The notes below the pieces were generated by a model. The model was given only the letters and a program-made list of their open reading frames with translations. It had not been told where the DNA came from and made no database searches. The position numbers and the translations under genes were made by a program. This document shows positions 23,975 to 34,786 of a stretch of 64,000 nt of DNA, one piece after another (positions within the stretch are counted from its first letter, which is position 1; each line of letters starts with the position of its first letter). Origin of the DNA: Zantedeschia hybrid cultivar. Taxonomy: Eukaryota > Streptophyta > Magnoliopsida > Alismatales > Araceae. The stretch lies in the NCBI GenBank assembly GCA_030544215.1, contig JARZZO010000001.1, positions 39,025,670-39,089,669 of the forward strand, given 5' to 3'.

Positions 23975-25174
23975 GAATTATGTGAAATTAGTACTCAAGT
24001 ATTCTCCTCCTCGATCTGATCGATGAGCTTTAATACTCTTTCCTAACTGCTTATCCACCTCATTCTTGAACTCCTTGAACTTCTCAAATGCTTCCGACTT
24101 GTACTTCATTAAGTACACATAGCCGAATCTTAAGAAGTCATCGATGAACGTGATGAAGTAAGAAAAACCACCTTTGGCTTGGGTGGACATGGGACCACAT
24201 ACATCCGAATGTATTAGTTCCAAAATGTCCTTGGCACGTTCTCCATATCCACTAAATGGAGATTTTGCCATCTTTCCCATAAGACAGGATTCGCATGTTG
24301 CAAACGATTCATAATCGAATGCTGTTAAGTAACCATGCTTGTGCAACTTTTGCAACCTGCTTTCGCCAATGTGCCCAAGTCTACAATGCCACATGTAGGC
24401 CTGGTTCACACAATTCTTGCTCTTCTTAAGAGCATTATCAATCTGAAGATTGTAATAAGAAACATCTAATAGATATAGACCGTTAACTAAAGATGCCGAA
24501 GCTATTGATTTATTACCATAATAAATCGAACAACTTCTATTCTCAATCATCAACCTATATCCTATCTTGTCCAAACAAGATATTGATATGATGTTCTTTA
24601 TTATGCTAGGAACATAATAACAATCTTCCAATAGTAAGGTGTCTCCCGATGGAAGCCTGAGGTTTGTTGTCCCAACAGCAATCGCCGCAACTTTTGCGCC
24701 GTTTCCTAGCCTCAATTCCACCTCACCTTGTCTCAGCTTGCGCTTACTTGTCAGCATCTGCACATCATGGCAGATATGAGAAGCCCATCCGGTATCTAAT
24801 ACCCAAGATGTGGAATCTCTAACTGATAAGTTGATATCTATCATATAGATATCTGAAGCGTCAGACAGCTTCACTCTTCCATGATCTTTATCGTGAAGGA
24901 ACTCCTTTCTGTTCCTCTTCCAGTGACCATACTGCTTATAATAGAAGCAGTCACCATTCACTACTCTTTTACCTTTGTCCTTCGATCCTTTATCGTTAGC
25001 TGTCATCTCTGCTTCAGGGGCATCTAATGCCGATTCAGCAAGAAGATCAGCTCCAGGGACAAAGTTATTGCGTTCTGGTCTGAAGACATTCTTCAGGCTT
25101 CTGAACCAATCTAAGTAGATCACGTAAGTCAAAACGGCATCAAGTATGCCACGGAGTGGGTTATTCGACGACAT
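23975..25174 (-). pseudogene. Copia A gag (internally deleted), protease and integrase N-terminus
   Basis: ATG at 25174 starts MSSNN, as in the gag starts of C, D and F. Only about 60 residues of gag remain: the segment jumps from the first 50 or so residues (like the first exon of F's gag) to the nucleocapsid. The zinc knuckle is damaged (CFYYKQYGH, with the second cysteine lost). Protease DTG is at residues 127-129. Integrase follows with H263, H268, C294, C297 of the zinc site and catalytic D324 and D387 (HRSDRGGEY). The frame ends at TAA 23977-23975. The deletion keeps frame with protease. Because gag is gutted, this copy could not make particles. Confidence 0.92.
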
Positions 25175-25361
25175 AATTCCCTACAGGAGATAAGTAAACT
25201 CTATTTAACAGATGTTCAATTATTAAAATTTAAAACAGGACATGGTCTTTTGTTCAAGTTTAACTCCCACTAATTTTCGACGGATTGTATAACCCTCAGT
25301 TATACAGAACGGGAGACGTCGACAGTCTCCTAGTGGGGATCAGAATCTCAATGACTTGCAC

Positions 25362-25677
25362 TACAGCCTTGTGGATAGCACAACAAACTGTAATACAATC
25401 AGAGAGCACCCAACTCATGGGACTTGCAACTCCTTGAAATATCTGATCATAGCTTCGGTCCCCAGAGATTTAATGGCCTTGTGGATAGCACAACAAACCA
25501 CTAATTCTGGTCTAAGCTAACCATCATTACGCGACGAGCATAGATTTGCATGCAGCCCTTGTGGATAGCACAACAAAGCTACATGGTTCCTCTACCCCGA
25601 TCTATAGGCATCTAATGCCATAGCCACAGTTTCTCCTCCCAATTAAGCAGGCCTTGTGGATAGCACAACAAACCTGC
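25362..25677 (-). other. Four-hairpin RNA module in copia A leader
   Basis: Four copies of CCTTGTGGATAGCACAACAA (plus view) at 25367, 25477, 25557 and 25652 sit between inverted-repeat stems. Stems: TACAG 25362-25366 with CTGTA 25388-25392; TAATGG 25471-25476 with CCACTA 25498-25503; ATGCAGC 25550-25556 with GCTACAT 25578-25584; GCAGG 25647-25651 with CCTGC 25673-25677, extendable to 9 bp. The loop has its own inner stem (TTGTG/CACAA). Non-Watson-Crick positions in stems 2-4 are G.U only in the minus-strand transcript. The module ends 188 nt before the gag ATG. Spacing matches copia C, D and F, but the loop sequence does not. Confidence 0.85.
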
Positions 25678-27943
25678 CTAAAGTGATTCGAATCCTATGA
25701 CTATAATGATGGTGGACCACGCGGTAAGTTCTCAACTACTCGCGTTACGGCTTAGAGTTTATCTGAGGGTATTTGGATAACTTTTATCTTGGTCTCTCCT
25801 AGGTGATAGTATATTAATATATCGTATATATTTACTAAATACTATAACCTGCTTTGATTCATAATCAAAAGAACAACAATGCATCTCATACATGTCATTA
25901 GTGTGGTCATGGATAGCACAGCGGGTTTGACTGGAGCCAACAGTCAAACGCACACACAATCTAATCATAACAATTACATTAGATGTCCAGCAAACACATA
26001 GGCAAGAGATCTCTATCTTTTCGCCTTCCTGGTTGCAGTTGTGGATCGTCCTCGCTCCTTCCTCGGTTGCCTCGATCATATTACATTAATTCTAGAATTA
26101 ACAGGTAAATTGAAGAAGGCCTTATGGCGAGTACAAGAGAGAGAGGGAGGTAGAAATACATCGGAGTATGAGAGAGAGAGAGGTGCACAGACCTCTATTT
26201 ATTAACAATTAATAAACATCATACATCCACGATCCACATAAACCATTCATCTCATGAATAATAAATTAAGTGCATATCCATGACCACGGTGTGTTTTAAA
26301 CATTCCACACATGATTCAGCGCATCACATGGCTAAAACAAATGAGTTTTCAAAATAAATAAGTTTTGGCTTTCTAAAAACTGGGATCCAATCAAAATTGG
26401 CATTTGAATTTCGAAAACTCATTTTATTAACTTATCATGCAATTAAATCTAAATTTAAAAGCATTAAACACACATCACATGCGCACACACTCCGAATTAA
26501 TAATTCCAGATTATTCCATGCCAATTAGAACAATTCTAATAATCTAACACTTAGATTAAACCCCATTTAATAATCTAACAATTAGACTATTAATAACTAA
26601 TCTAACTCTTAGACTAGTCCATCAAAATTAATTAACAATTTAACACTTAAATTATTAATTAACTACTAATCTAACTCTTAGATTAGTTAATTTAAAATCA
26701 ATTATTAACTTAACACTTAAATTAATAATTAACTTTAATTAATTAATAATTAATAATCTAACTATTAGATTAGAAGATTAATGTTAATCATTAATTTAAC
26801 CCTTAAATTAATAACTAACAATTAATCATTAAATACTACTAATTTAACACTTAAATTAGTCATTTAAGTTAATTATTAATTTAACAATTAAATTAATAAC
26901 TAACTTAAATATTAATTAACAATTAGTTGAAATATAAGTTAATGACCAATTTAACCCTTAAATTAGTCATATTAAGGTTAATAATTAATTTAACATTTAA
27001 ATTAATATTAACCCTAATTGATTAATAACTAATTGCTAGTTAATAAAAATACTTAAATATCATAATGATTCAAAATCATTAATTAACCCAATTAAATAAA
27101 ATTGAATAATAAATTAATTTTTCAAAACACTTTTGAACATTAAATTTAAAATTCAATTATAATTAATGGGGTATTTGGGGTTTTAATTAGGGATTTGAAT
27201 AAAAATTTTGGGGTTTAAATGGGGTAGTGTACAAATGGGCTCAGCCCATTGGATCCGAGCCACTGTTGGTCCTGGCTCGGACCCAGGGGTTCGAACCAGG
27301 CCCCAGCAGGCCTAGTCGTGAGGGCTAAGGCCCTTGAGCCGGGTCTGGTCCTGAACCTGGACGGTCCAACCGGTTCAACCCCATCCCCTACCCGACGCCC
27401 TCACCAACAGGAACCCTAACTGGTTAGCAAGTGAAGGCCGGCGGCTGGAGGGGCGGCAGGCTACCACCGGCGAGCGCCCAGGCACCGGACGTCACCGCCG
27501 GCGACGCCCCCGGCGCCGGCGACCTGCCCGGCGCTGGTGGGGCATGGGTTCGGTTAGGCCGAGCCCCAAAACTCCAAAATTCTGAATTTTTGCAGGTTCC
27601 AAACCGAGTTTTGGGGCTTGATTTAGCAGCCCTCCATGGGCACTCCGGCGCCGATCATCATGCCCGATGTGTAGTGGTGACTATCACCATGAGATCCAGA
27701 GTCTCGGCCGGCCATCCCAACGCTTGGGAAGCGAGCACGAAGTCGCCAAAGTACCCCGTTCATCGTCTCACGAAGAACTCCGAAAACCCCAAAATAAAAT
27801 CCGAAAAATCACAGAAAAATAATCAAATTATTTGTGTTCATCTTATGAACACGATTCCGTCATTTTAATCGGATTAAACGCATGGAATAACTCAAGAAAA
27901 ATCAATTTCGGAAATCGAAACGGGACGAGAAACAGTGGAACCT
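25678..27943 (-). other. Long AT-rich leader of copia A
   Basis: No supported coding sequence. A block at about 26020-26058 is shared with copia C and D. From 26530 to 27010 at least twelve small hairpins of the forms AATCTAA-NNN-TTAGATT and AATTTAA-NNN-TTAAATT recur every 30-50 bp. The segment 27230-27900 is GC-rich with proline/alanine-rich chance frames. Confidence 0.75.
26530..27010. repeat. AT-rich hairpin array in copia A leader
   Basis: Small palindromes centred near 26545, 26577, 26606, 26645, 26680, 26710, 26762, 26802, 26847, 26886, 26956 and 26996. The stem exists in two versions, CTAA/TTAG and TTAA/TTAA, so pairing is kept while sequence changes. Loops are CAC, CTC, CCC, CAA, CTA or CAT. 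Confidence 0.7.
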
Positions 27944-27956
27944 GGCTCTGATACCA
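27944..27956 (-). other. Primer-binding site of copia A
   Basis: The minus strand reads TGGTATCAGAGCC, matching initiator methionine tRNA, one base from the LTR end. Confidence 0.95.
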
Positions 27957-27957
27957 C

Positions 27958-29509
27958 TATTGGGTTTTCTCGGTTTCTCCGGATCGCTCACGCAGCGGAA
28001 AATAAAATTTTTACAGCGATCCGTTTCCCGTTTCGAATAACTAAAATACGATAATCGGATTATCGAAGTTCTCACCGTGTGCGGATTCGAATCCGCAGCC
28101 GTTCGGTTCCCTCGGTGTGACACCGCAAGCCGCGCAAGCGCCCAGCCTCTAGCGAAGTCCACGCGATCCTCCCCACGACGGATATCCTCGAGTTCGTCGT
28201 TCTTCGCAGCCCGCGAAGCCTCCGCTGGTCGCCGCAATGATCGCCGCAGTGCGCGGACGATTTTCCGTCGAACGTGATTCGGAGAAGCGGCGGGGCAGAT
28301 CTGGATCTGCCTGGACGCCAGAGGGAGACAGAAACTGAGGAGGGGCGGCTAGGGTTAGCAGCAGCTTGGCCTGCTCAGCCCGTTCGTTATGTTTTATACT
28401 AACCGCGCGGTTTTTCATAAAAACCCCCGGTTTGTATAAAACCCACTTATTTATCCATCGCCTTGAGAATCATTTGCGTGTGACCCTCTAGGCCCAAGTA
28501 CCAGTCCAGTTAATGGCCCAGTAAGCCCAGTGACTCCTCACTGGCTTTATTAATTAATTAATAACCCTTTATTAATCAATTAATCAATCGAATTGATGTC
28601 GCACATCGAATTCGACCGGGCCTCCGATCACGTTGGGTGCCAAGCAACACCGCGTGAACCCGGAAGGTATTTGGGGTTAAGTAACCCACTATTGGAACCT
28701 TTCCGTCGACAGTTACCGCGTGGATATAATCCTTCATTCGTACAACGCTCTCGAGTCAACTCAGGGCATGGCGAGCTGTCAAACCCTAGCCGGTCGACTC
28801 ACTTGGATTGGATGCCGCTGATGAATATCGGAAAACTCCTTTTCCGATATTATCGTCCGCCCTGGCCAGGGACTTCCGCGCATCCTTCCTAGAGCATTCT
28901 CTCTCTAAGTACCGAGAGCGAATGATTCCTTATTGACACACAATTCCCTTCGACGGTATTCCGCTGCACCCAATCCTTGGCGTATTAGAATCCCGTGGCT
29001 AGAGATTCGTAGACCAAGGTCAAAGTACAGAAGTCCACCGCCAAGGTGTCCTTGGTGTCTCAGGTCCGAGGACCATCCACGCAACTGCGACAATAGAATC
29101 AAGCTGGTTGACAGTGAGGTACAATACCATCCAGCGATTCAGTCGGATCAGTTCAGTGAACTCATTCTCCAATGAGCACCTACAGATTCGCCTTAGTGTC
29201 TCCACACAAATGACTTATGAGACCAGTCATCCTCATCATATGAGCAGGAGCAATCTGTACTAGTCTAACCGGATATCTGATGTCCTTCTCGGATATCCTC
29301 CGACTAGGAACGATTAATAATATGTGTGTTTAAGTGATCAGTCTCATTAGTATGATCTCAACATAATCTGATCACCATAGCACATATTCACGGACTTCAT
29401 TATGAAACGATAATTAACGCGATTTACACATAATGAATATTATGCCGTTTTATTAATAATGAACGAGATTTACATTGTTAGATTGGCTTGTAGGCCACCT
29501 AAACTAACA
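27958..29509 (-). repeat. 5' LTR of copia A
   Basis: 1552 bp. The plus-strand start is TATTGGG rather than TGTTGGG, so the element-sense 3' end is ...CCCAATA. A minus-strand TATA box lies at 28391-28398. Confidence 0.97.
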
Positions 29510-29514
29510 GGTAT

Positions 29515-30580
29515 GGCCGTGCTCGTGAATGTGGATTTGTAGCATGCTTGTGGTGGATGAACTTCTTTTCCTCCGCCTTCTGTTTTGGGGCTTTTTCGGG
29601 GTATTTGGGGTTAAGGGAGAAACCCTCGGATAGAACCAGGGAACCAGGTTTCTGGCGCTAAACGGCATCGTGCCTGGTCGACGCCTTTCAGAAGGACGTC
29701 AGGACAGTACGACGCCTTTTAGGGCAGAAACCTCCCTGTTCGAGGTCTCACGAGTTAGGGGTTCTGGCGCTAAATAACGTCATGGATGGAGGACGCCATT
29801 CAGAAGGACGTCGGGCCATCATGACGCCATTTAGGCAGGAAATCACCCTGACTGAGGGTCTGTCAGTTCGGGGATTATGGGACTAAACGACGTCGTGGGT
29901 GGGCGACGCGATTCGTAAAAGCGTCGGGTAACCATGACGTCTTTTAAGGCAGAAATCCCCTGATTAATGTTTTCTGGAATTCCGGGATTTTCGGTGTGAA
30001 TGGCGTCGGAGGATGTCGACGCCTTTCAAAAGGCGACCACTGGTGTCGACACATTTTAGGCCAGAGTTCGTGGCCGGAGTTTTATGAACCAGTTTAGGGA
30101 GCTTGAATGGCGTCGGCCTCGGGCGACGCGTTTCAAGACAGAACAACACTAATTCATGCCAGTAAAATGTGTTCATACTGCTAGATAATTGGTTAGTGCA
30201 TGCTTTAGTATACTCGGTAGAAATGGATTCTTCATGACGGGATGGCACTGTGAGTGTGTCATGCGATCGCGGGCTTTTCACGTGACCGGATCGTACTGTG
30301 CCGGGTTTTGGTGTTTTGTGTTACTGTGGACCTAGAGTGACATTGTAGCGCTTTATCACCCTGTGCTGGTGGGGGCGTGAGCACAGCGCCGGTGGGGGCG
30401 TGGGCGGGGTGACGCCTAGTGAGAGAGGGTCACCTGGTGAACCCCGGGGTCAGCTAGTACCGGTGTCGGAGTGGTACATTCGGAGAGTCACTCATGCTGA
30501 GGGAAGGAGTAACCACCTGAGCCAGTTGGGCAGGAGTAGCTAGCGTGCTATCCGAGGGGTTACTGTTTGGTCTCAGCGGG
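29515..30580. repeat. Solo LTR G1, continued: GGCGTC hairpins and GC-rich DNA
   Basis: Hairpins near 29660, 29690, 29770, 29805, 29885, 29915, 30000, 30035 and 30107 continue the series cut by copia A. Beyond 30300, GT-rich sequence contains a GGTGGGGGCGTGAG-type duplication (about 30365-30410). No gene. Confidence 0.75.
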
Positions 30581-30582
30581 TC

Positions 30583-30722
30583 GGTGTTTCCTACTTTCGG
30601 TTGTGTGGATGGTGTTTCCTACTTTCGGTTGTGTGGACGGTGTTTCCTACTTTCGGTTGTGTGGACGGTGTTTCTTACTTACGGCTGTGTGGTTGGTGTT
30701 TCCCACTTTCTGAGGCGTGGTT
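30583..30722. repeat. 28-bp minisatellite, five copies, in solo LTR G1
   Basis: The unit begins GGTGTTTCCTACTTTCGG. The first three copies are nearly identical; the last two are diverged. Solo LTR G2 has about one copy at the matching place (near 37765), so the array expanded in G1 and explains part of G1's extra length. Confidence 0.85.
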
Positions 30723-31424
30723 GGCGTGTTTTGCCGAGACGTGAGTTGTAGGCCCCTTGATATAATGATTTTAGAGATATGCATGTTACATTTCAAATGC
30801 ACATGGTTCATATCGAGATTTTAGGAGTAGTATGTTACAGCTTTACTTGCTTTATCACCTGTATCTTTGTTACTGCACTTGTGGGTGTGTGTGGGAGGCG
30901 GGGGATCGGATGATCCCTACTGAGCCCAATTCTGGTGTGGCTCACTCCCTGTGTTTTCAGGTGTGGTCCTTGTGGCGTGTGGCGGCGCGTGGTATTCTCC
31001 TTGGTGTGCGGGCCAGCAGCTATCTCAGTTTCCGGGGTATGCCCCGATGTTGTTGTACCTTATTTCTGCCTGTACTTAATTAATTTGTTGGACATGTAAT
31101 TATTGTTGGACTGTGTACGGACATTATTACTTTACTTCCTGCGCACTGTACCTCCTTGTAGTCCGTGTGAATGTTATATTTAATCTTGTTTAACGCTTAC
31201 TCCTCCAGATGTGTGTATAAGATCCGGGTGTGAACCTACAGTTAATGGGCCGACATCCATTTAGTGACTGGGTCTCCGGTCATAGGATGGCGGGTCGTTA
31301 CAGCCGGAGTTGGGAAGAGGATCGCCGGAGTTGAAAGAGGATCGCCGGAGCTCGGGAAGAGAGAGGAGAAACTTGGGAGTATGAGGAAGGAGGCTCGGGC
31401 TCGCGCAGTTCTATCTGGAAAAGT

Positions 31425-31870
31425 TAAAATGCGTCGTGCCATAGCGACGCCATTAAAGGCGCATGAACTAAGGCGACAAGGCAGGGGTTTGAAATTCAGC
31501 AAAAAGCGTATGTACAGAGCGACGCGTTTCAATTTAAACCGTCAATTCTGGTCAGAGCCGTAGAAGGAATGGTAATTAAATGCGTCCAGGTAACATGACG
31601 CGTTTCAGTGGATTAATCACAGAATTAATAGTAGAATTCTAGAGAAAAGTACGAGAGAGAATTGAAAGGCGTCTACATGTGTGGACGCATTTCAAGGATA
31701 ATTCGGGTTTTAAGGATTAAATTTTGGTTTTTGGAAAGTGATTTTTGACTTAAAGGCGTCTACATAGATGGACGCATTTTCAAGCATAATTTGGGATTTT
31801 AAGGATTAATCTCTGATTTTTGGAAAATGAATTATGGTTGAAAGGCGTCTTTCTGAGTGGACGCGTTTTA
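31425..31870. repeat. GGCGTC hairpins upstream of the antisense genes in Tat2
   Basis: Hairpins near 31427, 31578, 31666, 31752 and 31838; the last four are spaced 86-88 bp. The copy at 31665-31697 (TTGAAAGGCGTC ... GGACGCATTTCAA) is one of the clearest in the window. Confidence 0.8.
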
Positions 31871-32041
31871 GATTAAGTAAACCCGAATTGTAATATTTTA
31901 AGGAAAAATCAAGTTTTATTTAGAAGAAAATCTTGGACAAGTCACAGAAGATTAAGGATGAATTTCACTATATAAATGAACAATTCTTTATTGAAAATAA
32001 ATTCTTCTTTACATCAAAAAAGGGAAAATAAAAGAGAGCTT

Positions 32042-33451
32042 TCAAGGAAGAATTTCCCGAAGTCCCATTATATATGGATATGATAATCCTCTATCTCTAT
32101 TTTCGGAGGATTTTACACGATGATTGAAGCTAATATTCCATAATGTAACTATAAGCTCAGTAGCTTCAAAGTCTTCATCGGATTCTAAGGCACGTTTTTT
32201 TATTGGAGATGTATGGGAAAACTCAGGGAATTCATAGCGAGGTAGGCTGAGTTGAATATGACATCGATGATGATTGTACAATACGAACTCAGTTGCCCCG
32301 ATCAGTTTAAGCTCTGCACCCGCTGCGTGGCGCACTCGAATGGGCTTTCCTACAAAAGCAAAAGGTGAAGAGTCGAACCCATTTGATGACATTGTTCTCA
32401 GATAATCTCTCCAATCAACTCAAGTCTTGAGTTTGGGCACTCGATTGATCATCCTCTTATTGAATTTCACAATGTTGGAAATATGGAAAATAGGGCTATT
32501 CTGATATACTTGAGACGGTCTTGCAGAATTTCTAGTGTGGTATTCAAACTTGAAGTGCAACTCAACCCACAAAGCGAAGAGAAGCATACAACCATAGGGA
32601 GGCTGGCCTGTAGACGCTGTAGAGAGCCCACTATAGAGATAAGCTAGGATCACTGTGCCAATCTGTCTTCCCTCAAAGATCTCGTAGATTGCACTGACTT
32701 GATCATCTTCTAGTATGTTATCTTAAGTAGGAAATAATAAAGCTCCAGCTAGGCACGTGGTGAATGCTTTCATCACGTTCTCAGTGTCATCCTTTCTAAG
32801 ATCTTCAATCTCGTACAAAGTCCACTCTGTTAGCTTTGTAAGATTGATTTCTTTCTTTGTGAGGCATCCTTTAACTTCTTTTGGATCCTTCATAATCTTC
32901 ATCAACAATTGTTGATCTGTGATCTTTTCCCTCATCAAAGCCATCTTATTCTGGATCAGTTCACTGTTGTTCAACTTGATCTTAGGAAGGCCCAATAGAA
33001 GTTCAACCTCTTCTAGAAGAATAGTGCATTCAAATTCAGGAAAAAGGAAAGTATGGGTTTGAAGATGCCACAACTCAATCAAAGCACCCATAGCCGCCCA
33101 GTCCACGTTTGAACTTTTGTAATGCATTGCATGGACTACTAGACCTTGGATATTCCACTTGGAAATAAAGGATTGCATGGAAATAGTAATACTTTTAGCA
33201 AGCTTACGGATCCAAGGAAGATATGTGAATTTTCTTGGACCGGGAAATAAAAGATATGCCTAGAAGAATAAAAAGGAAAGATTGCTATGAAGAACTTGAA
33301 GAACATAGAGAAAAAGGAAAATTGAAGAAGAAGGATTGAAGGAAGAAAGGATTTAACTTACTTGGAAGTTAGGATCTCTTCCACTTAGATGATCTTTCAC
33401 GTTGGAAAGCTTTTCGAGCATCTTCTTCATCCTCTTGCTTGAAGAATCCAT
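32042..33451 (-). pseudogene. Antisense DUF7745-type gene of Tat2, two exons, two stops
   Basis: The minus strand has ATG at 33451, exon 1 33451-33362 (30 codons, MDSSSKRMKK...), donor GTAAGT, acceptor TTCTTCTAG, then exon 2 33259-32042 in the same phase. Exon 2 shows LIELWHLQTHTFLFPEFECT and LLLGLPKI, the pattern of the plant DUF7745 family, which is common in Tat-type retrotransposons. Two in-frame stops interrupt it (TAA 32725-32723, TGA 32422-32420); reading resumes in the same frame each time and ends at 32044-32042. A TATA box lies 125 nt upstream. Function of the family is unknown. The intact splice signals and frame mean decay is recent. The family name is from memory of the motif, not a search. 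Confidence 0.75.
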
Positions 33452-33573
33452 CTTGTTCTTGAGTTTCTTCTTCTTAAAACCTTGAAAACCTTGAAAATCC
33501 TTGAACTTTGAAGAAAATCTCTAGCTTTAATCTCTAGATTGTGTTAAGGTTGCCTTGATACAAGTTAATGAAG

Positions 33574-33582
33574 TTTATATAG
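33574..33582 (-). promoter_or_regulatory. TATA box for the antisense DUF7745 gene
   Basis: CTATATAAA on the minus strand, 125 nt upstream of the ATG at 33451. GGCGTC hairpins lie about 110-190 bp further upstream (near 33686 and 33722). Confidence 0.6.
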
Positions 33583-34770
33583 AGAGAATTGCGATTATAG
33601 GAAGTGTTTTCCAAATTGGAGAAGGGATGAGCATAGAGAGAGTTGGAATCCAGATTAAACACAACGAGAACCTATTTCTGCGCCTGAAAGGCGTCATTGA
33701 ATAGCGACGTGTTTTAACTGGACTTAATGGCGTCGACGCGACACGGCGTGTTTCAGGTTTTTCTATTATTTGCCCGAAAAGTCATGTTTATCTAGATTTT
33801 AACACACTTGCTTGAAGTTACTGATGATTTTTTAAGTGCAGAAAATTCAGGAAAATCCAAATGAAGCTGAAAATTCAAGTAGATCCCACTGTGAGAGTTT
33901 GAGTCCCGACCGTCGCTAAAAAGATGGTTATCTCTATCCTTGTGTTATTTCATGTAATTAATTTGCATTATCATTACTATATGTTAAATATTTATTAGAG
34001 TATATCAAGGACCTTATGGTTTTGATGAAACTGGAATTTGAGTTCCCCTTCAACAAAAATAGTGATAATTTCATATAATTCTTAATCGCACGGATAGGCC
34101 GTTTGATTGTTAATTAATGAGGACGATGGTTCCGCTTTTGTAAGACGGTGTGTGGATAAACGAGCTTCGACTTAGCACCGAATTACAAGAATTGGCATCT
34201 TGACTCATTAATGACAATTTAACAATATTATCCTTGATTAATTTATATTTCATATGAGTTTACATTTTTCTTTTAACCCAGCATGCATCATGTAGGACTT
34301 TGATATAATTGTGATAAGAATTAATTATTGATTAAGTTTCAGACTATTGATCAAATAAATCCTAACAAGAGATGAAATGTTCCATTCTGAATTGAGTATC
34401 TTGATTATCTTTGAGGTTCGCTTGAAGATATCCTTGGAATTCTATCCTTTCTTGGACTCTTTATTCCAAATATTCTTGTTTTCTTTTAAGATCTATCATG
34501 GTTGCGGCACGTCCACATTGGCTGACAATTGCTCCCCATGATGAAACCTGCAGAGTTTGTGACATAGGGTACTTCCCAATCATGGAGGTTAATCGACCTT
34601 ATTTTATTTCCTTGTCTATCTCATCCAGACAGGATTGATTCCATCGATATTATTAAGTTATCTTCATTGATGATTTTGAGAAAAAAATTCCAATCATGTA
34701 ATGTTGAGAGTGTGTATCATTACACATTTTCAGTACATTCCATTTCATTTCACTCCTTTGCAAAGACGAT
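33583..34770 (+). other. Noncoding 3' interior of Tat2
   Basis: AT-rich, no gene seen. It contains two GGCGTC hairpins (33686-33760) near its left edge and leads into the polypurine-like tract of the 3' LTR. Confidence 0.55.
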
Positions 34771-34786
34771 GCCAAGGTGAGACAGT
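34771..34786 (+). other. Polypurine-like tract of Tat2
   Basis: GCCAAGGTGAGACAGT lies immediately before the LTR start TGTAGACACG. It is only moderately purine-rich, so it is tentative. Confidence 0.45.

Larger units (their letters stand above)
20189..29509 (-). mobile_element. Copia A: full-length Ty1/copia element
   Basis: 9321 bp with two LTRs of 1552 bp (20189-21740 and 27958-29509) and a perfect 5-bp target duplication ggtat (20184-20188 and 29510-29514). Minus-strand order: 5' LTR, primer site, 2.8-kb leader with hairpin module, one gag-pol frame broken by a single stop, polypurine tract, 3' LTR. It sits inside solo LTR G1, so it is younger than G1. Despite its completeness, gag is internally deleted and the reverse transcriptase box is mutated. 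Confidence 0.97.
19381..31302. mobile_element. Solo LTR G1 (interrupted by copia A)
   Basis: Starts TGTAAGGA and ends GTCGTTACA, flanked by the target duplication gccgg (19376-19380 and 31303-31307). Without copia A and one copy of its duplication it is about 2.6 kb. It matches solo LTR G2 at 36286-38373 in end sequences, the CACGTGGGCGCCACGTGGG region and the middle GC-rich block. It has no internal region, so it is a product of LTR-LTR recombination. Orientation is not fixed. It lies in the 5' leader of the antisense PMD gene. Confidence 0.9.

Noticed and set aside
27431..27868. 145-residue alanine/glycine-rich frame, and similar ones at 9049-9258 and 56895-57256
   Set aside because: They fall in GC-rich leader DNA beside copia primer sites and show no conserved domain.
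30545..30751. 68-residue frame with repeated SYFRLCGRC-like phrases
   Set aside because: It is the translation of the 28-bp minisatellite.
31665..31697. microRNA precursors in the GGCGTC hairpins
   Set aside because: Arms of 10-12 bp are too short for a plant microRNA stem.
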